64,000 nt of DNA, taken from positions 1,503,152 to 1,567,151 of the forward strand of contig NC_043978.1 in NCBI RefSeq assembly GCF_902148855.1, in the 5' to 3' direction. The stretch comes from Sphaeramia orbicularis (Eukaryota; Chordata; Actinopteri; Kurtiformes; Apogonidae). The notes under the pieces are model-generated. The model had not been told where the DNA came from, ran no database searches, and saw nothing but the letters and a program-made list of their open reading frames with translations. Below are positions 14,612 through 28,087 of this stretch, one piece after another (position 1 is the first letter of the stretch; the number at the start of each line of letters is the position of its first letter). The translations under genes were made by a program, and so were the position numbers.

Positions 14612-15386
14612 TTAACTGAGCATATAGTCAGGTGGTGGAAGGAATCTTTTGAGGAGCTCCTCAATCCCACCAACACATTGAGGAACACACAGAGGAAACA
14701 GAGCTGAGAGACCAGGAGACAGATGGACCAATCTTCGGTGCAGAAGTTGCAGAGGTAGTGGAACATCTCCGCATCGGTGGAGCTGGGGGGGTTGATGAGA
14801 TCCACCCTGGGTATCTCAAGGCTCTAGATGTTATAGGAATGTCGTGGCTGACACGCCTCTGCCACATTGTGTGGACATCAGGGGCGGGGCCTTTGGAGTG
14901 GCAAACCAGGGTGGTGGTCCCCATCTTTAAGAATGGGGTCCAGAGGGTGTGTTCCAACTATAGGGGCATCACACTCCTCAGCTTCCCCAGTAAGGTCTAC
15001 ACCAGGGTACAGGAGAAGAGGGTACGGTCGATAGCTGAACCTCAGATTAAGGAGGAGCAGTGCAGTTTTCATCCTGGACGTGGAACCGTGGACCAGCTCT
15101 TTACCCTCACTAGGGTGCTGGAGGGGGCATGGGAGTTTACCCATCCAGTCCACATGTGTTTTGTGGATCTGGAGTAGGTTTATGACCATGTCCCCAGGGG
15201 ATCCTGTGGGGGGTGCTCCAGGAGTACGGGGTGGATGGCCTCTTGTTAGCGGCCGTTCAGTGCATGTACTAAAGGAGTGTCAGCCTGGTCCATGTAGCCG
15301 ACAGTAAGTCGGACCTGTTCCCGGTGAGGGTTGGACTCTACCAGTGCTGTCCTTTGTCACCAGTTCTGTTCATAACTTATTATAAT
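14612..15386 (+). mobile_element. LINE reverse-transcriptase fragment, block 5 (uninterrupted)
   Basis: Same RT fragment as the other blocks but without the 1.17 kb insertion, so it shows the empty site. It retains the more ancestral-looking SNYRGITLL, where the others read SNCTGITLL or similar. Confidence 0.85.
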
Positions 15387-15699
15387 TTTATTTGTGGATT
15401 TTCAACATCATAACATGGATGCATCATACAGTGTGTACAGTTTTACTGTCCTTCTAAACATAAGTCCACACCCCCAACTTAGATAGAAACATAAACATGT
15501 AAATATAAATATACCAAAGACATCAGGAATAGGAACAGGAGGCACATAGCATCCACACAAATTCTAGATGTGAAAACATTAAAACCTCTTGTTTCTATTC
15601 ATACAGTCACTAATCATCTTTAACCAGGTGGTGATCACATACTGAGTCCCAGCTCCACTTTATCTGTTCAGAATAAACCACACTGGCAAAAGCATCTCA

Positions 15700-16122
<423 letters not shown>

Positions 16123-16475
16123 TTAAAACAAACAAGTACAGCCTAAATTAAAAATGTGTGATTAAAATCAGTAAAACAGTCACTATTATTTTCCACTCTT
16201 AACTCACATTACAATGAAACACACACATACTGTAAAATAGGAGTTTTTGTTTCAATGTGAAACTATGAGTAAAAGGGCTACCTTACATTTTTATGTCAAA
16301 TGAAAAAACAGAACTTGTTCTGTTGACGTACGTCGTGTTTTCTCAATGAAATATCATTTCTTGTGTCTACGTTTGTTTTTTCTTGGACAAAGATTTGTTC
16401 ATTAGTTGAACATGTTATTAAGTTGTTTGAAAAAAAAAATGTAATCCATCTGAATTAACACTGCATGGTGTAGAC

Positions 16476-16639
16476 CAGGGTTGTCCAGTCCTGGTCCTCC
16501 AGAGCTACTATCCTGCATGTTTTAGGTGGATCCCTCTTCCAGCACACCTGACGGTCGTTCTCAGACTTCTGCAGAGCTTGATGATAGGCTTAAAACATGC
16601 AGGATAGTAGCTCTAGAGGACCAGGACTGGACACCCCTG
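16476..16639. mobile_element. hAT-like MITE, block 6
   Basis: Same 164-bp element. Confidence 0.75.
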
Positions 16640-16710
16640 GTGGAGACAGATGTTTACTAGTTTGGTTAATTCATATCTGTTATTACATCTCATCAGTCAT
16701 GACTGGTGTT

Positions 16711-16772
16711 GGAGTCGAACCCACGACCTTCTTGTTAGGAGGCACCTGTACTAATGACTGTACCACCTGTCC
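16711..16772 (-). mobile_element. tRNA-like SINE head, block 6
   Basis: Same A/B-box pair as at 1639. Confidence 0.55.
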
Positions 16773-16866
16773 TGTTCAAGCCAGAATCATCTATGTTTTT
16801 TATTTCTTTAAGAATCGCTATCTCACCAAGTCATATAAATGCTGACCAAGATCAAATTGAAAATGT

Positions 16867-16867
16867 G

Positions 16868-16917
<50 letters not shown>
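16867..16917. repeat. (TAA)n microsatellite, block 6
   Basis: Pure TAA run next to the LINE fragment. Confidence 0.95.
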
Positions 16918-17480
16918 TTTAACTGAGCATATAGTCAGGCGGTGGAAGGAATCTTTTGAGGAGCTCCTCAATCCCACCAACACATGGAGGAACACATGGA
17001 GGAAACAGAGCTGAGAGACCAGGAGACAGATGGACCAATCTTCGGGGCAGAAGTTGCAGAGGTAGTGGAACTTCTCCGCATCGGTGGAGCTGGGGGGGTT
17101 GATGAGATCCACCCTGGGTATCTCAAGGCTCTAGATGTTATAGGAATGTCGTGGCTGACACGCCTCTGCAACATTGTGTGTACATCAGGGGCGGTGCCTT
17201 TGGAGTGGCAAACCAGGGTGGTGGTCCCCATCTTTAAGAATGGGGTCCAGAGGGTGTGTTCCAACTGTACGGGCATCACACTCCTCAGCCTCCCCGGTAA
17301 GGTCTACACCAGGGTAGAGGAGAAGAGGGTACGGTCGATAGCTGAACCTCAGATTAAGGAGGAGCAGTGCAGTTTTCATCCTGGACGTGGAACCGTGGAC
17401 CAGCTCTTTACCCTCACTAGGGTGCTGGAGGGGGCATGGGAGTTTACCCATCCAGTCCACATGTGTTTTGTGGATCTGGA
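16918..17480 (+). mobile_element. LINE reverse-transcriptase fragment, block 6 (left part)
   Basis: Same RT fragment, cut at CFVDLD by the insertion at 17481. Confidence 0.85.
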
Positions 17481-18649
17481 TCACGTTTCTGGCTTAAATA
17501 GTGAACACAGCCGTTTGCGTACCATTGAACGCAAATAGTGAGCGAACGATGGGTTGGCGAACGCAGAGGATTAACGAATGCAAAATCCGTTTCTGTGCTC
17601 GTTGCGTTCACTAAGCCATCGTTCGCTCACTATTTGCGTTCAGGGGTGCGCTTAAAAAGGTGCGTTCACTATTTAACCCAGAATGAACGCCTCTGCTCCA
17701 GCTGTTTCCAGTCATCTGACAGAATTATAGAAGTATTATAGGCTATCTGTGAGCCCAGATCTGTGACCTCCTCCCTTACCCTCACCTGTCTGGATGGACC
17801 TCCTCACCCTCATCTGACTATAGATGGACCCCCTCAACTGCCCCCCCACATACACACACACACTGAACTGAACTGAATTATTTACACTTATATATCGTGT
17901 GTCCAGCTGGACATCTAAGGATGACCCCAGTTATTCCGCAGGTGACTTTATTAACAGAACTCTAAACGGTCACTGTTGGTCGTAACCACACCAAACAACA
18001 GGACAAACAGATTAGATAGAAAAACTGAACTCTGTTCCATTCCTCTCATCCATGCACTCATATCTCCTTAGGCACGTACACGCGCACACACACACACACC
18101 CACTGGTGTGTGTGTCACCAGTTCAGTGACTCTGGCCACATACGGTTCTCATTCATTCATTCATTCATTCATTCATTCTTCTCTCAAAGCCACACACATT
18201 TTGTCCTGAACTAATCTATATTTATCCAAAAATCGATCGAGAATAAAATTCAGTGAGTGGATCAGTCCTCACTCGGTAAATTCGTTTTTATCAGTGCAAA
18301 TGTCCATGGGAAAAATCTGATATCATCAAAGATATTGTTAAACTTGTGTTAAAAATCTTCTTTTTCAATTGTAAATAATGTTTCAAAGGAAATACGTGAC
18401 AGAAATGAAGTGAAATGAAGCTACAAGAATACATCCTCCTTCTAACAAGTCAGCCCTGAAACGAGGAACTAGGTGAGCACTCACTTTTAACCAACTAGCC
18501 CATTAACGGGAAAGTGCATTTTGCGTTGCGTTAGTTGTTAACGAACAAAGAGCGAGCCCAGAAGCGGGACAGCGCAAAATGCGTTAAATGGATGCATTTT
18601 GCGTAGCGCTGGGCTTAACGATTTAACGAGCTAGTGCAGAAACGAGCCC
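17481..18649. mobile_element. 1.17 kb non-autonomous element, block 6
   Basis: Same insertion point, with CTGGA on both sides (17476-17480 and 18650-18654). Confidence 0.7.
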
Positions 18650-18865
18650 CTGGAGTAGGTTTATGACCATGTCCCCAGGGGATCCTGTGGGGGGTGCTCC
18701 AGGAGTACGGGGTGGATGGCCTCTTGTTCATGGCCGTTCAGTCCATGTACTAAAGGAGTGTCAGCCTGGTCCATGTAGCCGACAGTAAGTCGGACCTGTT
18801 CCCGGTGAGGGTTGGACTCCACCAGTGCTGCCCTTTGTCACCAGTTCTGTTCATAACTTTTATTA
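18650..18865 (+). mobile_element. LINE reverse-transcriptase fragment, block 6 (right part)
   Basis: Continuation of the split LINE fragment. Confidence 0.78.
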
Positions 18866-19182
18866 TAATTTTATTTGTGGATTTTCAACATCATAACATG
18901 GATGCATCATACAGTGTGTACAGTTTTACTGTCCTTCTAAACATAAGTCCACACCCCCAACTTAGATAGAAACATAAACATGTAAATATAAATATACCAA
19001 AGACATCAGGAATAGGAACAGGAGGCACATAGCATCCACACAAATTCTAGATGTGAAAACAGTAAAACCTCTTGTTTCTATTCATACAGTCACTAATCAT
19101 CTTTAACCAGGTGGTGATCACATACTGAGTCCCAGCTCCACTTTATCTGTTCAGAATAAACCACACTGGCACAAGCATCTCA

Positions 19183-19905
<723 letters not shown>

Positions 19906-20342
19906 TTAGGTTTAGGGTTAGGTTAGGGTTAGGTTAGGGTTAGGTTAGGGTTAGGTTAGGTTTAGGTTTAGAGTTAGGTTTTGGTTTAGGGTTAGGTTAG
20001 GTTTAGAGTTAGGTTAGGTTAGGTTAGGTTAGGTTAGGTTAGGTTAGGGTTAGGTTAGGTTTAGGTTTAGGTGTAGGGTTAGGTTTAGGTTTAGGGTTAG
20101 GTTAGGTTTAGGTTTAGGTGTAGGGTTAGGTTTAGGGTTAGGTTAGGTTAGGGTTAGGTTTAGGGTTAGGTTAGGTTGAGGGTTAGGTTAGGGTTAGGTT
20201 AGGTTTAGGGTTAGGTTAGGGTTTGGTTAGGTTAGGTTAGGTTAGGTTTAGGTTTAGGTTTAGGGTTAGGTTTAGGGTTAGGTTAGGGTTTGGTTAGGTT
20301 AGGTTAGGTTAGGTTAGGTTTACGGTTAGGTTTAGGTTTATC
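19906..20342 (+). repeat. degenerate telomere-like array (TTAGGG/TTAGGT)
   Basis: About 435 bp of TTAGG-based repeats (TTAGGTTAGGG, TTTAGG and similar). It is an interstitial telomere-like tract, not a perfect (TTAGGG)n. Confidence 0.9.
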
Positions 20343-20377
20343 TACCCCTAACCCTAACCCTAACCCTAGCCCTAACT
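20343..20377 (-). repeat. short (CCCTAA)n tract in opposite orientation
   Basis: Four or so CCCTAA units directly follow the TTAGG array, so the two tracts meet G-strand to C-strand (5'-TTAGGG..CCCTAA-3'). Confidence 0.85.
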
Positions 20378-20379
20378 TC

Positions 20380-23300
20380 CCCCAGACATGGTAAACTTCT
20401 TAGACTCGCCCTTATCATTGCAAGACCTACACAAAGCCCTCCTTCTGATGCCAAATAACAAAGCCCACTGGTCCTGATGGTTATCCTCCTGAATTTTATG
20501 AACAGTTTTGGTCTCTATTATCTCCACTTTTCATCCGCACAATAATTGAAATCAAGAACACCTCCCAAATTCCACCCTATACGAACACAGCAGCTATAAC
20601 ATTATTACTCAAACCGGATAAAGACCCAACTCAACCCACTAGCGACAGGCCCCTCTCACTAATTAATACTGATTTAAAAATCATCACAAAAGCACTCGCT
20701 TCCAGGCTAGAAAAGGTTACTCTGGTATTAATTCACCCAGATCAGATAGGATTCATCAAAAACAGAAAATCATCCAACAATCTCCATAGACTATTCAACC
20801 TCATTAACGTCTCTCAACAATCAAATGTCAACACTATCATAACTTCACTTGATGCAGAAAAAGCATTTGACAAGGTAAACTGGACATTCTTACTTCATAC
20901 ACTTCATCAATTTGGCTTCAGGGAATCATTCATCCACTGGATTAATACACTTTACACATCACCAAACGCCACAGTCACTACTAACGGTATCACCTCTCCC
21001 ACATTCACACTGCATAGGGACACACGACAAGGATGCCCACTCTCTCCCTCCCTATTCACACTTTTCATAGAACCCCTCGCAACTGCAATGCATCAGACTA
21101 ACAGTATAAAAGGAATCAACGTCTCAGGTACACAACACAAAATCACTTTATATGCAGATGATATTCGTCTTTACCTACAAACTCCCCAACAATCACTGCA
21201 GGAAACATTCAAAATCATTAAGACATTCTCATCCATATCTGATTATAGCATCAAATGGAACAAATCAGCAATACTCCCACTCTCAAACAATGCTTGGGAC
21301 TCTGCAGCTCAGAACTCACTTCCTGAAATGCAAGTTGGCAATATTAGGTATCTGGGTATGAACATTTCCCCCAGGCTGTCAGAGTTGTTTTCACTTCACC
21401 ACAACCCCCAGCTCAAAACAGTAGAAGATGATCTGGAACGCTGGACAAATTTACCACTCACACTCATTGGACGCATAGCATCAGTAAAAATGAAAATCCT
21501 CCCAAAACTAAATGATCTATTCTCCAATATCCCGGTTACACCTCCTGACAAATGGTTCAATAAACTCAACTCATTGTGCACACACTTTTATTGGAAAAAC
21601 AAAAAAGCAAAAATCAAACTCACTACTTTACAGAAAAATAAAGGTCAAGGCGGACTAGACGCACCACATTTCATCCACTACTTTCTGGCTAATCAATTAC
21701 AGTACTTAGTTGAATGGACAAAAGCAACACACAATAACACATGGATTCAACTGGAACAGTCATACCTCACAAACCTTTCTTTGGCAGATATACCATATTT
21801 AAGCACAACACTAAAAAACATTGCTGCTTTAAAAACACAGTCATCTCAACAACTCTGACAGCCTGGTGGAAAACATTCAAACTAACCCACTCTTCCACAT
21901 CACCATGTAAATACACCCCTATTTGGCAGAACCCAGACTTTCATATTAGCACCACACCTCTTCACTATCACACATGGGAGCTAAAAGGCATCACTCACCT
22001 ACAACACTTATTCAATAATAACAAATTCATCACATTTACACAGCTCACAGAACAATTCAAACTTGACAGTAAGAACAGCTTCCAATATCTACAAATTAAA
22101 TCTATAATCCAAAGTAAAATTAACATAACCCATAACACACTGAACCCATCCCAAATGCTAGAAAATATAAAGAACTTTAAAGAACTGAAAAAACTTACCT
22201 CCAAATCATACAGACACATCAACTCAGACAAAACAATACACACACCAGCGGGAAAATGGAACATGGACTTCGATACAACACTCACAGATGAACACTGGAC
22301 AGAAATCTGCAAAAACAGTTTTTCTATGACATCCGACACCAATCTGCAACTCATTCAATATAAAGTTATTCACAGGACACGTTACACCATACAAGATGCA
22401 AAAAATGGGACTAACTGACACAGCCATTTGCTCACAATGCACCATGGGAGTCACAGACACTTGCCTTCATGCACTTTGGGAATGCACTTGTGTACAGACT
22501 TTCTGGAACACCATCACTCACAAACTCACAGATATCCTGATCTGCAGAGCCCCCCCTTCTCCCCCCCCCCTTCTCCCCTCTCTCTGTTTACTTGGTCTCA
22601 CCACAACAACTACCACACCGTCCACACACAAGAACAGCCGACTGACATCTGTAACCGTCACCAAGAAAACAATTCTGAAAAACTGGAAATCAAAACACTC
22701 AATTAATATGTCATTGGACCAATTCTATTAACCAATACATAACATCCTCACTAATAACAGCTTGTCATAACGCCATAACGATGAGGACATAATAACCACT
22801 CATTCATCCAAATAACCATTCATTAACCACTACAACATTAACCTCAATCATTTCTCAACACTGATAACATAATTGCTTTCATTAAGCCTTACGTCAATAT
22901 CTATCATTTATTTATTAAAATTACATATGCCACTCACAATTTCAAATTCTTATCATCTTCACACACACTTACGTACACATACCTGCTCAAATTATCATTA
23001 TTACTCTTTTTCTTCTATTTTTATTTTTAATTTTTCTCCTTTCCGGTCTCTTTCATTCCTTCTAAATGTTCTTCTTATGTATTGATCTTTTCCTCTCTTT
23101 TTCATCCTTTTTTTCTCTCTCTCTTTTTTCTCTTTTTCCTCATGTCTTTCTGTTTCCTCTCTTTCTTTTTTCCATTCTCTTTATTCTCATCCTCAATATA
23201 TTATAGTATTAATACAATAGTTACATAGTGTTGTTAGTGTACTATTGGTGTTGTTGTTGCTGCTGTCGCCCCTCTTGCCATCATATACCTGGTTCTGCCC

Positions 23301-23393
23301 CCTTATTCCCACATTCAACCCTAGTTTCTGTAAATTTGACTCATTTTACACCAACAGGTGCAATGTTTTTTAATGGTGATAAATAAATGGCAC
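20380..23393 (+). mobile_element. L1-clade LINE, 5'-truncated ORF2 with 3' UTR
   Basis: The reverse-transcriptase domain starts at GPDGYPPEFY (about 20470) and continues through SLDAEKAFDKVNW, RQGCPLSPSLF and the catalytic LYADD (about 21150). The C-terminal zinc knuckle CSQC..H..C is at about 22430-22490. This is the usual order in fish L1/Tx1-like ORF2. Frameshifts occur near 20468, around 21088, near 21840 and near 22400, so it is dead. The 3' UTR is C/T-rich and ends near GATAAATAAATGG. The truncated 5' end abuts the CCCTAA tract. Confidence 0.85.
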
Positions 23394-23640
23394 CCACACT
23401 GTAAAAACTGTGATCAGGGTTAAGTAATATTTACTAAATAAATAAGAGTAAACTATACATAATAAAAAAGACTGTGTGCAGTTTCGAATCACACTGAGCT
23501 GAATTCACCAAATTTGAATAATTTATTAATTGCTTTTTACTCAGATTTTTAAAAAATAAAATCAGCTGAGAACCAGTGAGTAGAATTTAATTATGTTTAT
23601 CAGGAAAGTCAAAATTGCAGAAAATTGGTAAATTTTACTC
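23394..23640. repeat. fish-type CACTGTAAAAA repeat end
   Basis: CACTGTAAAAACTG at 23397 followed by AT-rich TTAAGTAATATTTACT sequence. It resembles the repeat ends at 31063 and 46963, which carry CACTG plus an A/T run. No partner end is identified. Confidence 0.35.
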
Positions 23641-23689
23641 ATTGGGAGCTCTTAATTTTAACCACCTCCCACCTAAGGCATTTTTCATC

Positions 23690-23735
23690 AGGACATCAAT
23701 CTGCCACCATTTCACGGACGACCGTTTGCTTAAAG
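23690..23735 (+). other. putative 5' non-coding exon
   Basis: Sequence ending TTTGCTTAAAG/GTAAGA is a good splice donor upstream of the first coding exon at 24071. The transcription start is unknown and the left boundary is arbitrary. Confidence 0.35.
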
Positions 23736-24070
23736 GTAAGACCTGTTTAATTGTTCTTAGTTAACTAACAATTCAAGTGTCTGTAACAGTTAACCATTGT
23801 TTTGCGTTACTGCAAATTACCAAACATGCCAACTTTACTGCACTGTAAGTCAAAATTAAGTTATAGTGTTAGTGATTCGAAGTCAGTCTGCGTCGTCTTT
23901 GATTCGACTAAAAGCATTGCAATGATTGAAAAAGTAGTCTCAAGGTCACAATTTAATGTGACTTTTCCTAGTATAAGGTAATACCGTTATATAATGGCCG
24001 TAAAATACAAGCTAATATTTTATTTCATGTAGTTTTGGGGCCTCAGCCCAAGCTCCCCCTCCCCCACCAG

Positions 24071-24128
24071 AACAAGCTAGCTAGCACGCGCCCACACTGT
24101 GATGGAGGAACTAACGTTTCTGTTAATG
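24071..24128 (+). CDS. first coding exon of a fish-specific unknown gene
   Basis: Acceptor CTCCCCCACCAG, then ATG at 24102 and sense MEELTFLLM, ending at donor ATG/GTGAGT in phase 0. The exon chain 24102-24128, 25740-25775, 26221-26250, 26861-27007, 27472-27573 and 28777-29133 joins without a stop and gives 232 residues. A second possible start is the ATG that opens the next exon. Confidence 0.55.
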
Positions 24129-25398
24129 GTGAGTAATCAAACTTAGGAGTTTGGTTTAAAGTTACTGCATTTAGTTTGCACTATTAAATTGTACTCGAGT
24201 AACATTTTTACTCAAGTAGCTTGTTAAAAGCAGAATACTTATCAGCTTTTGTAATGATACACATTTCGGAAGAAAAATCAGTCGTTTTTGTGTCGTTACA
24301 TTTTAAAACAAAGTGCGCGGTTTCGTCTTTCTTAATTTAATTCGGAGTTATTTTCATCGAACGTCTGTTAATGTGTTTTGAGCACAATGGCTGGTGTTTT
24401 GCTAATCCCCAGTTCACCAGCTCTCACCAAGGCTCAGCATTAACATTCCGTTAGTTCCATTAGGATGGCATGAACGGCCTTCCTTGGTTTTTTACTCAGT
24501 TTTCTCGGAGTAACGTTATGTTTTCAGTCTGTGGTTGCAGCTCACACTGACAGATAAACAGTTACACCCAGCTGTGTGTGTGAATGCTGGGTTCAGATCA
24601 GTGCATAGAGCTTGGTCCGGACTCTGAGCTGCCAGAGAGAGGCTTCGTTAGTCTGTCTGTTTGCGACCACACATTTAACACTGTACACACTGTGCATCAT
24701 TTTATTATTATGTTAACATGCCAAGCTCAACATATCCAAATGCTACGCAATGTCTCCTTTTTCCACTAACGTTATAGAAGTCCTACTGCCAACAGTGTGT
24801 ATCCACAGAGTAAATCACCCAGTTTAGCATTGGACATTCTTATAGAATGATGAGACCAAAATAAATACCAGAAAAAGAGACCATATCCACATGGGAAAAC
24901 GATCAGAATACATTTCCTTTTATAAATAATTTGCCTTATAATGTTTCATTCACCTCAGGTGAAAGTGAAGAAGGGAACAAAGACTTGTAGGTTTAAAAGA
25001 CAACTTTTGATGAAGCATAAGATCTTTTAATTATATTATATTATAAATTTTCTTTGTTAGGGTTATTCTTAGCCTCATTCTTATTTACATGACATGTTTC
25101 AGTGTTATTAACATCCTCTTAAGGTAAAGGATGTACAAAGGTCATTAAGCTTCAACAGTTATTTCATGCCACTGTTTGTTTATGATTTGCTATGTTTTTT
25201 GTTTTTCATGGAAGTAAGTCTACTGTAAGTGTCTAACTAGTCTTTCAGAGGCTACTGGGTTATTTAAATATGGTTCTTTACTTTAGTAAGATCATGGACC
25301 TCTTTCTGCTTTGCGCCCCTAAACAAATGTTCTCTTATTGTCCTCATGTTATTAGAGACCTGAATGTAGTGGACTTAGATCTGATACATGGATAGTTA

Positions 25399-25545
25399 TC
25401 CAAAGAAAGGTTAAATCAAGGCATCTGGACTTGTTTTTAGGTATTGAAGATGTTTCTTAAAGAACAAGAAGCCTTTTGGATGAGAGGTGAAATGTCTTCA
25501 AGATCTAAAAACAAGTCCAGTTGCCTTGATTCAACCCTCTTTGGA
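25399..25545. mobile_element. hairpin MITE in intron
   Basis: The two arms (about 58 bp, starting TCCAAAGAAAGGTTAAATCA and TCCAAAGAGGGTTGAATCAA on opposite strands) enclose a short centre with TTTTGGATGAGAGG. This is a common fish foldback repeat. Confidence 0.75.
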
Positions 25546-25683
25546 TGATAAACTGATATTTACAGGTATCCGAGTGACAATGTTTGGAAGTTTCTTAACA
25601 CTCAAATTTTCATCATTCAGTATGTGGACAAGCAAGTGTAAATTTCGATTGTTTAAGTTACTATTAGTATGTTCCCTGTTGTT

Positions 25684-25708
25684 TGTGTGTGTGTGTGTGT
25701 GTGTGTGT
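25684..25708. repeat. (GT)n microsatellite
   Basis: A run of about 12 GT units just before the acceptor of the next exon. Confidence 0.9.
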
Positions 25709-25739
25709 TAATTAAATGCTGTTATGAATTTATTTCCAG

Positions 25740-25775
25740 ATGCATGAGGAATCTATGACTAAAAGTTCTGAACAG
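25740..25775 (+). CDS. micro-exon (12 codons) of the unknown gene
   Basis: 36 bp between acceptor TTTATTTCCAG and donor CAG/GTATGT. Sense MHEESMTKSSEQ, phase 0-0. Confidence 0.6.
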
Positions 25776-26220
25776 GTATGTATCACACTTACATTATGCG
25801 TAATACACCACATGCTGTGATACCATATTTCACATACAGTACATGCTGTGTAAAAGTTTGTATAGCATTTGTATTGTAGAAATTGATAACTATTTTTGTA
25901 TCAACTTTTGCTGCATAAAAAGCAGATTAACTACAGTTTAAATTGTTAGTGATGTTCAAAACCTGTAGTTCCAACCTGAATTTGAAATTAAAGCAGCAGA
26001 ATAGATAGAAATACTGATCACAGGTTTCTCATAGACATACAGTTAAATTAAGTTAATGGTTTGTACATACTTTTCCACACCTGTAACACTAATTAATCAT
26101 GTTTTCGTCATGTGACAGCAAAAAAGTTTATTGTAGACATTCTTAAAGGGATAGTTCAGTTATTTTAGAGGAGTACATTGCACAGCATCTGTACCAGTAT
26201 AATTGTCTGTTTCTCCACAG

Positions 26221-26250
26221 TGGGGACACGTAGATCACAATCTACTGCAG
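26221..26250 (+). CDS. micro-exon (10 codons) of the unknown gene
   Basis: 30 bp between acceptor TTTCTCCACAG and donor CAG/GTAAGA. Sense WGHVDHNLLQ, phase 0-0, leading directly into IQDEFHR of the next exon. Confidence 0.65.
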
Positions 26251-26860
26251 GTAAGACACTAACTATGGATAAATACCTCATACAATCTCACTTCAAAAAA
26301 TCAACTGTCCCTTTATGATGTCAGACAAAATATGAAACCAATTTTAAGGTAATATGCCCATCAACAAATGCCGTACAATAAATATTAAAATCAAAGGTGC
26401 CCAATCTCTTACATGTAATGGGTTAGGATTAGTGTCACACCTCTTACCGTAACCAGAGTTCAGCTACCTAGCGAGCCATGGGGTGGAGAAAGATGCAGCG
26501 GTGGTTACAAATTCAGTGAAGCCCCTTGTGACATCAAGTGGAACCACAAATCTGAATGGTTCTGTTAATCACATGAGTACAGAGCAAGCAGCCCACATTA
26601 AACTGACTGAGTTGTTGTTTCAGTTTCTGTGTTAGTAGGCATATCAGAGACCCAAATAAAAAAAAAAGTGACTTTTTTCATAATATGACCCATTTAACAT
26701 GCTGTAGAGTCTAACCCAGAAGGTAAACAATCGACAAACATGGAGGTTGTAAAAATGATCTGTAGTAGGTTGCTTATTGCTTTTGAAAAATGTCATAAGA
26801 AGAGTATGCATGTTTGTAATATTTTACACTTTAAAACTGGTTTCATGATTTGTCTTTCAG

Positions 26861-27007
26861 ATCCAGGATGAGTTTCACAGAATCACAATGGTGCATCTTG
26901 AACCGAAGTTCAAGTCCAAGCTGGATGAATGTACTCCTCGGCTTCTGAACCTCTTCCACTCCAAGGGCAGAAGCATGGGGTTGAGGTTGCAGGCTATCCT
27001 ACTCAAG
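26861..27007 (+). CDS. exon of the unknown gene (IQDEFHRIT domain)
   Basis: 147 bp, acceptor TTGTCTTTCAG, donor AAG/GTATCC, phase 0-0. The sense begins IQDEFHRITMVHLEPKF and ends LQAILLK. I recall this block from a multi-copy family of uncharacterised fish proteins, some labelled SAMD3-like. No catalytic motif is visible. It is helical-looking with conserved prolines and leucines. Confidence 0.8.
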
Positions 27008-27011
27008 GTAT

Positions 27012-27222
27012 CCTTCATTACCTCCACCAGGAGGTATTGTGATCCCTTTGCTTTGTGCGTGTGTGTTTGTTTGTTAGCAAGATAACTCAAAAAGTTATGG
27101 ACGGATTTTCATGAAATTTTCAGGAAATGATGATACTGGCACAAGGAAGAAATGATTAAAGTTTGGTGGGGGCCAGATCTGTCTTGGCGGAGGTTTGCGC
27201 TCTCCGAGTGCTTTTCTTGTTG
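27012..27222. mobile_element. MITE with CCTCC(G/A)CCAAGG-type ends, copy 1
   Basis: Begins TTACCTCCACCAGGAGGTAT and ends near CTTGGCGGAGGTTTGCGCTC. The centre has AACTCAAAAAGTTATGGAC. It matches the second copy at 31558-31760 over most of its length. The left end lies only 4-5 bp past the splice donor. Confidence 0.65.
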
Positions 27223-27471
27223 AGCATTATGTTTGCTAATATTTTATTCTAGGAATTTTGGGATCAAACTGCTGGAATATCATTACTTAAATTTACAGGA
27301 GGTAATGTTAGCCTGTGATTCTCTTTATAAATGGAGTATGAAATAACTGCATGAAAATTTGTTTCATTAGTGTTTCATTCTACTGGTCCCTGAGATGGCA
27401 CAGGAAGGATCCTTGATAGGGGCTTATTAACAGTAATATAAACCACCTGGTGTTTATTTCTTTCATTTCAG

Positions 27472-27573
27472 ACTCCAAGCAATCCTGACATCAACATGAC
27501 CAGAGATGTTGTCATTCGATGTTTGATGATGTACCTTGGGGAATCTACAGATCAACTCTTAAAAGAGTACGAT
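27472..27573 (+). CDS. exon of the unknown gene
   Basis: 102 bp, acceptor TTTCATTTCAG, donor GAT/GTAAGT, phase 0-0. The sense runs from TPSNPDINMTRDVVIRCLMM to KEYD. It continues in frame from LQAILLK of the previous exon into DADEDSVSQ of the next. Confidence 0.8.
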
Positions 27574-28087
27574 GTAAGTTGAAGTACATGTTCAAATATA
27601 AAGAAGGTGATCTCGCTCATCTCTTCTACTTGGTATGTCTTGGGAAAGTCAAATCACAAAAAGTCATAACTATATTTCTCCCAGTAGTTCTTGGCAAGCT
27701 ACATCATTCTCCTCTGTTAAGTGTGTTTAAAAGTTTTTATTTTCCATTAAGAAATTTTTAAGTGCTAGTGCAGAAATAGGAAGTGTTATTAAGTGCTTAT
27801 TATCTCAATTTAATTTCACCAATAGGCAGAATTTAAAACTTGTCAGTAGTTTATGTAATCTTTTTCCTAAGAATGATTTACCGAACAACTGCATTTTTAT
27901 AAGTCTTATTTTTTTAAAGTCTTTATAATTTGTCCCTAAAAGGTAGCTAAGAAATGCTGGCCAAAGAGCTGCTTTGTGAATACAAAGACATTTTTACAGA
28001 GAGACTGAGGCAACTTCTTAAATAAGCGAAGGAGAGCAGAGTTGAACCAGTTGCTGTGGAAGACTTGAAGTTTCAGGAATGAACTTA

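Noticed and set aside
27253-27301. An extra coding exon EFWDQTAGISLLKFTG
   Set aside because: It has AG and GT borders, but including it puts the next exon in a frame with an early stop. Direct joining of the neighbouring exons is in frame.
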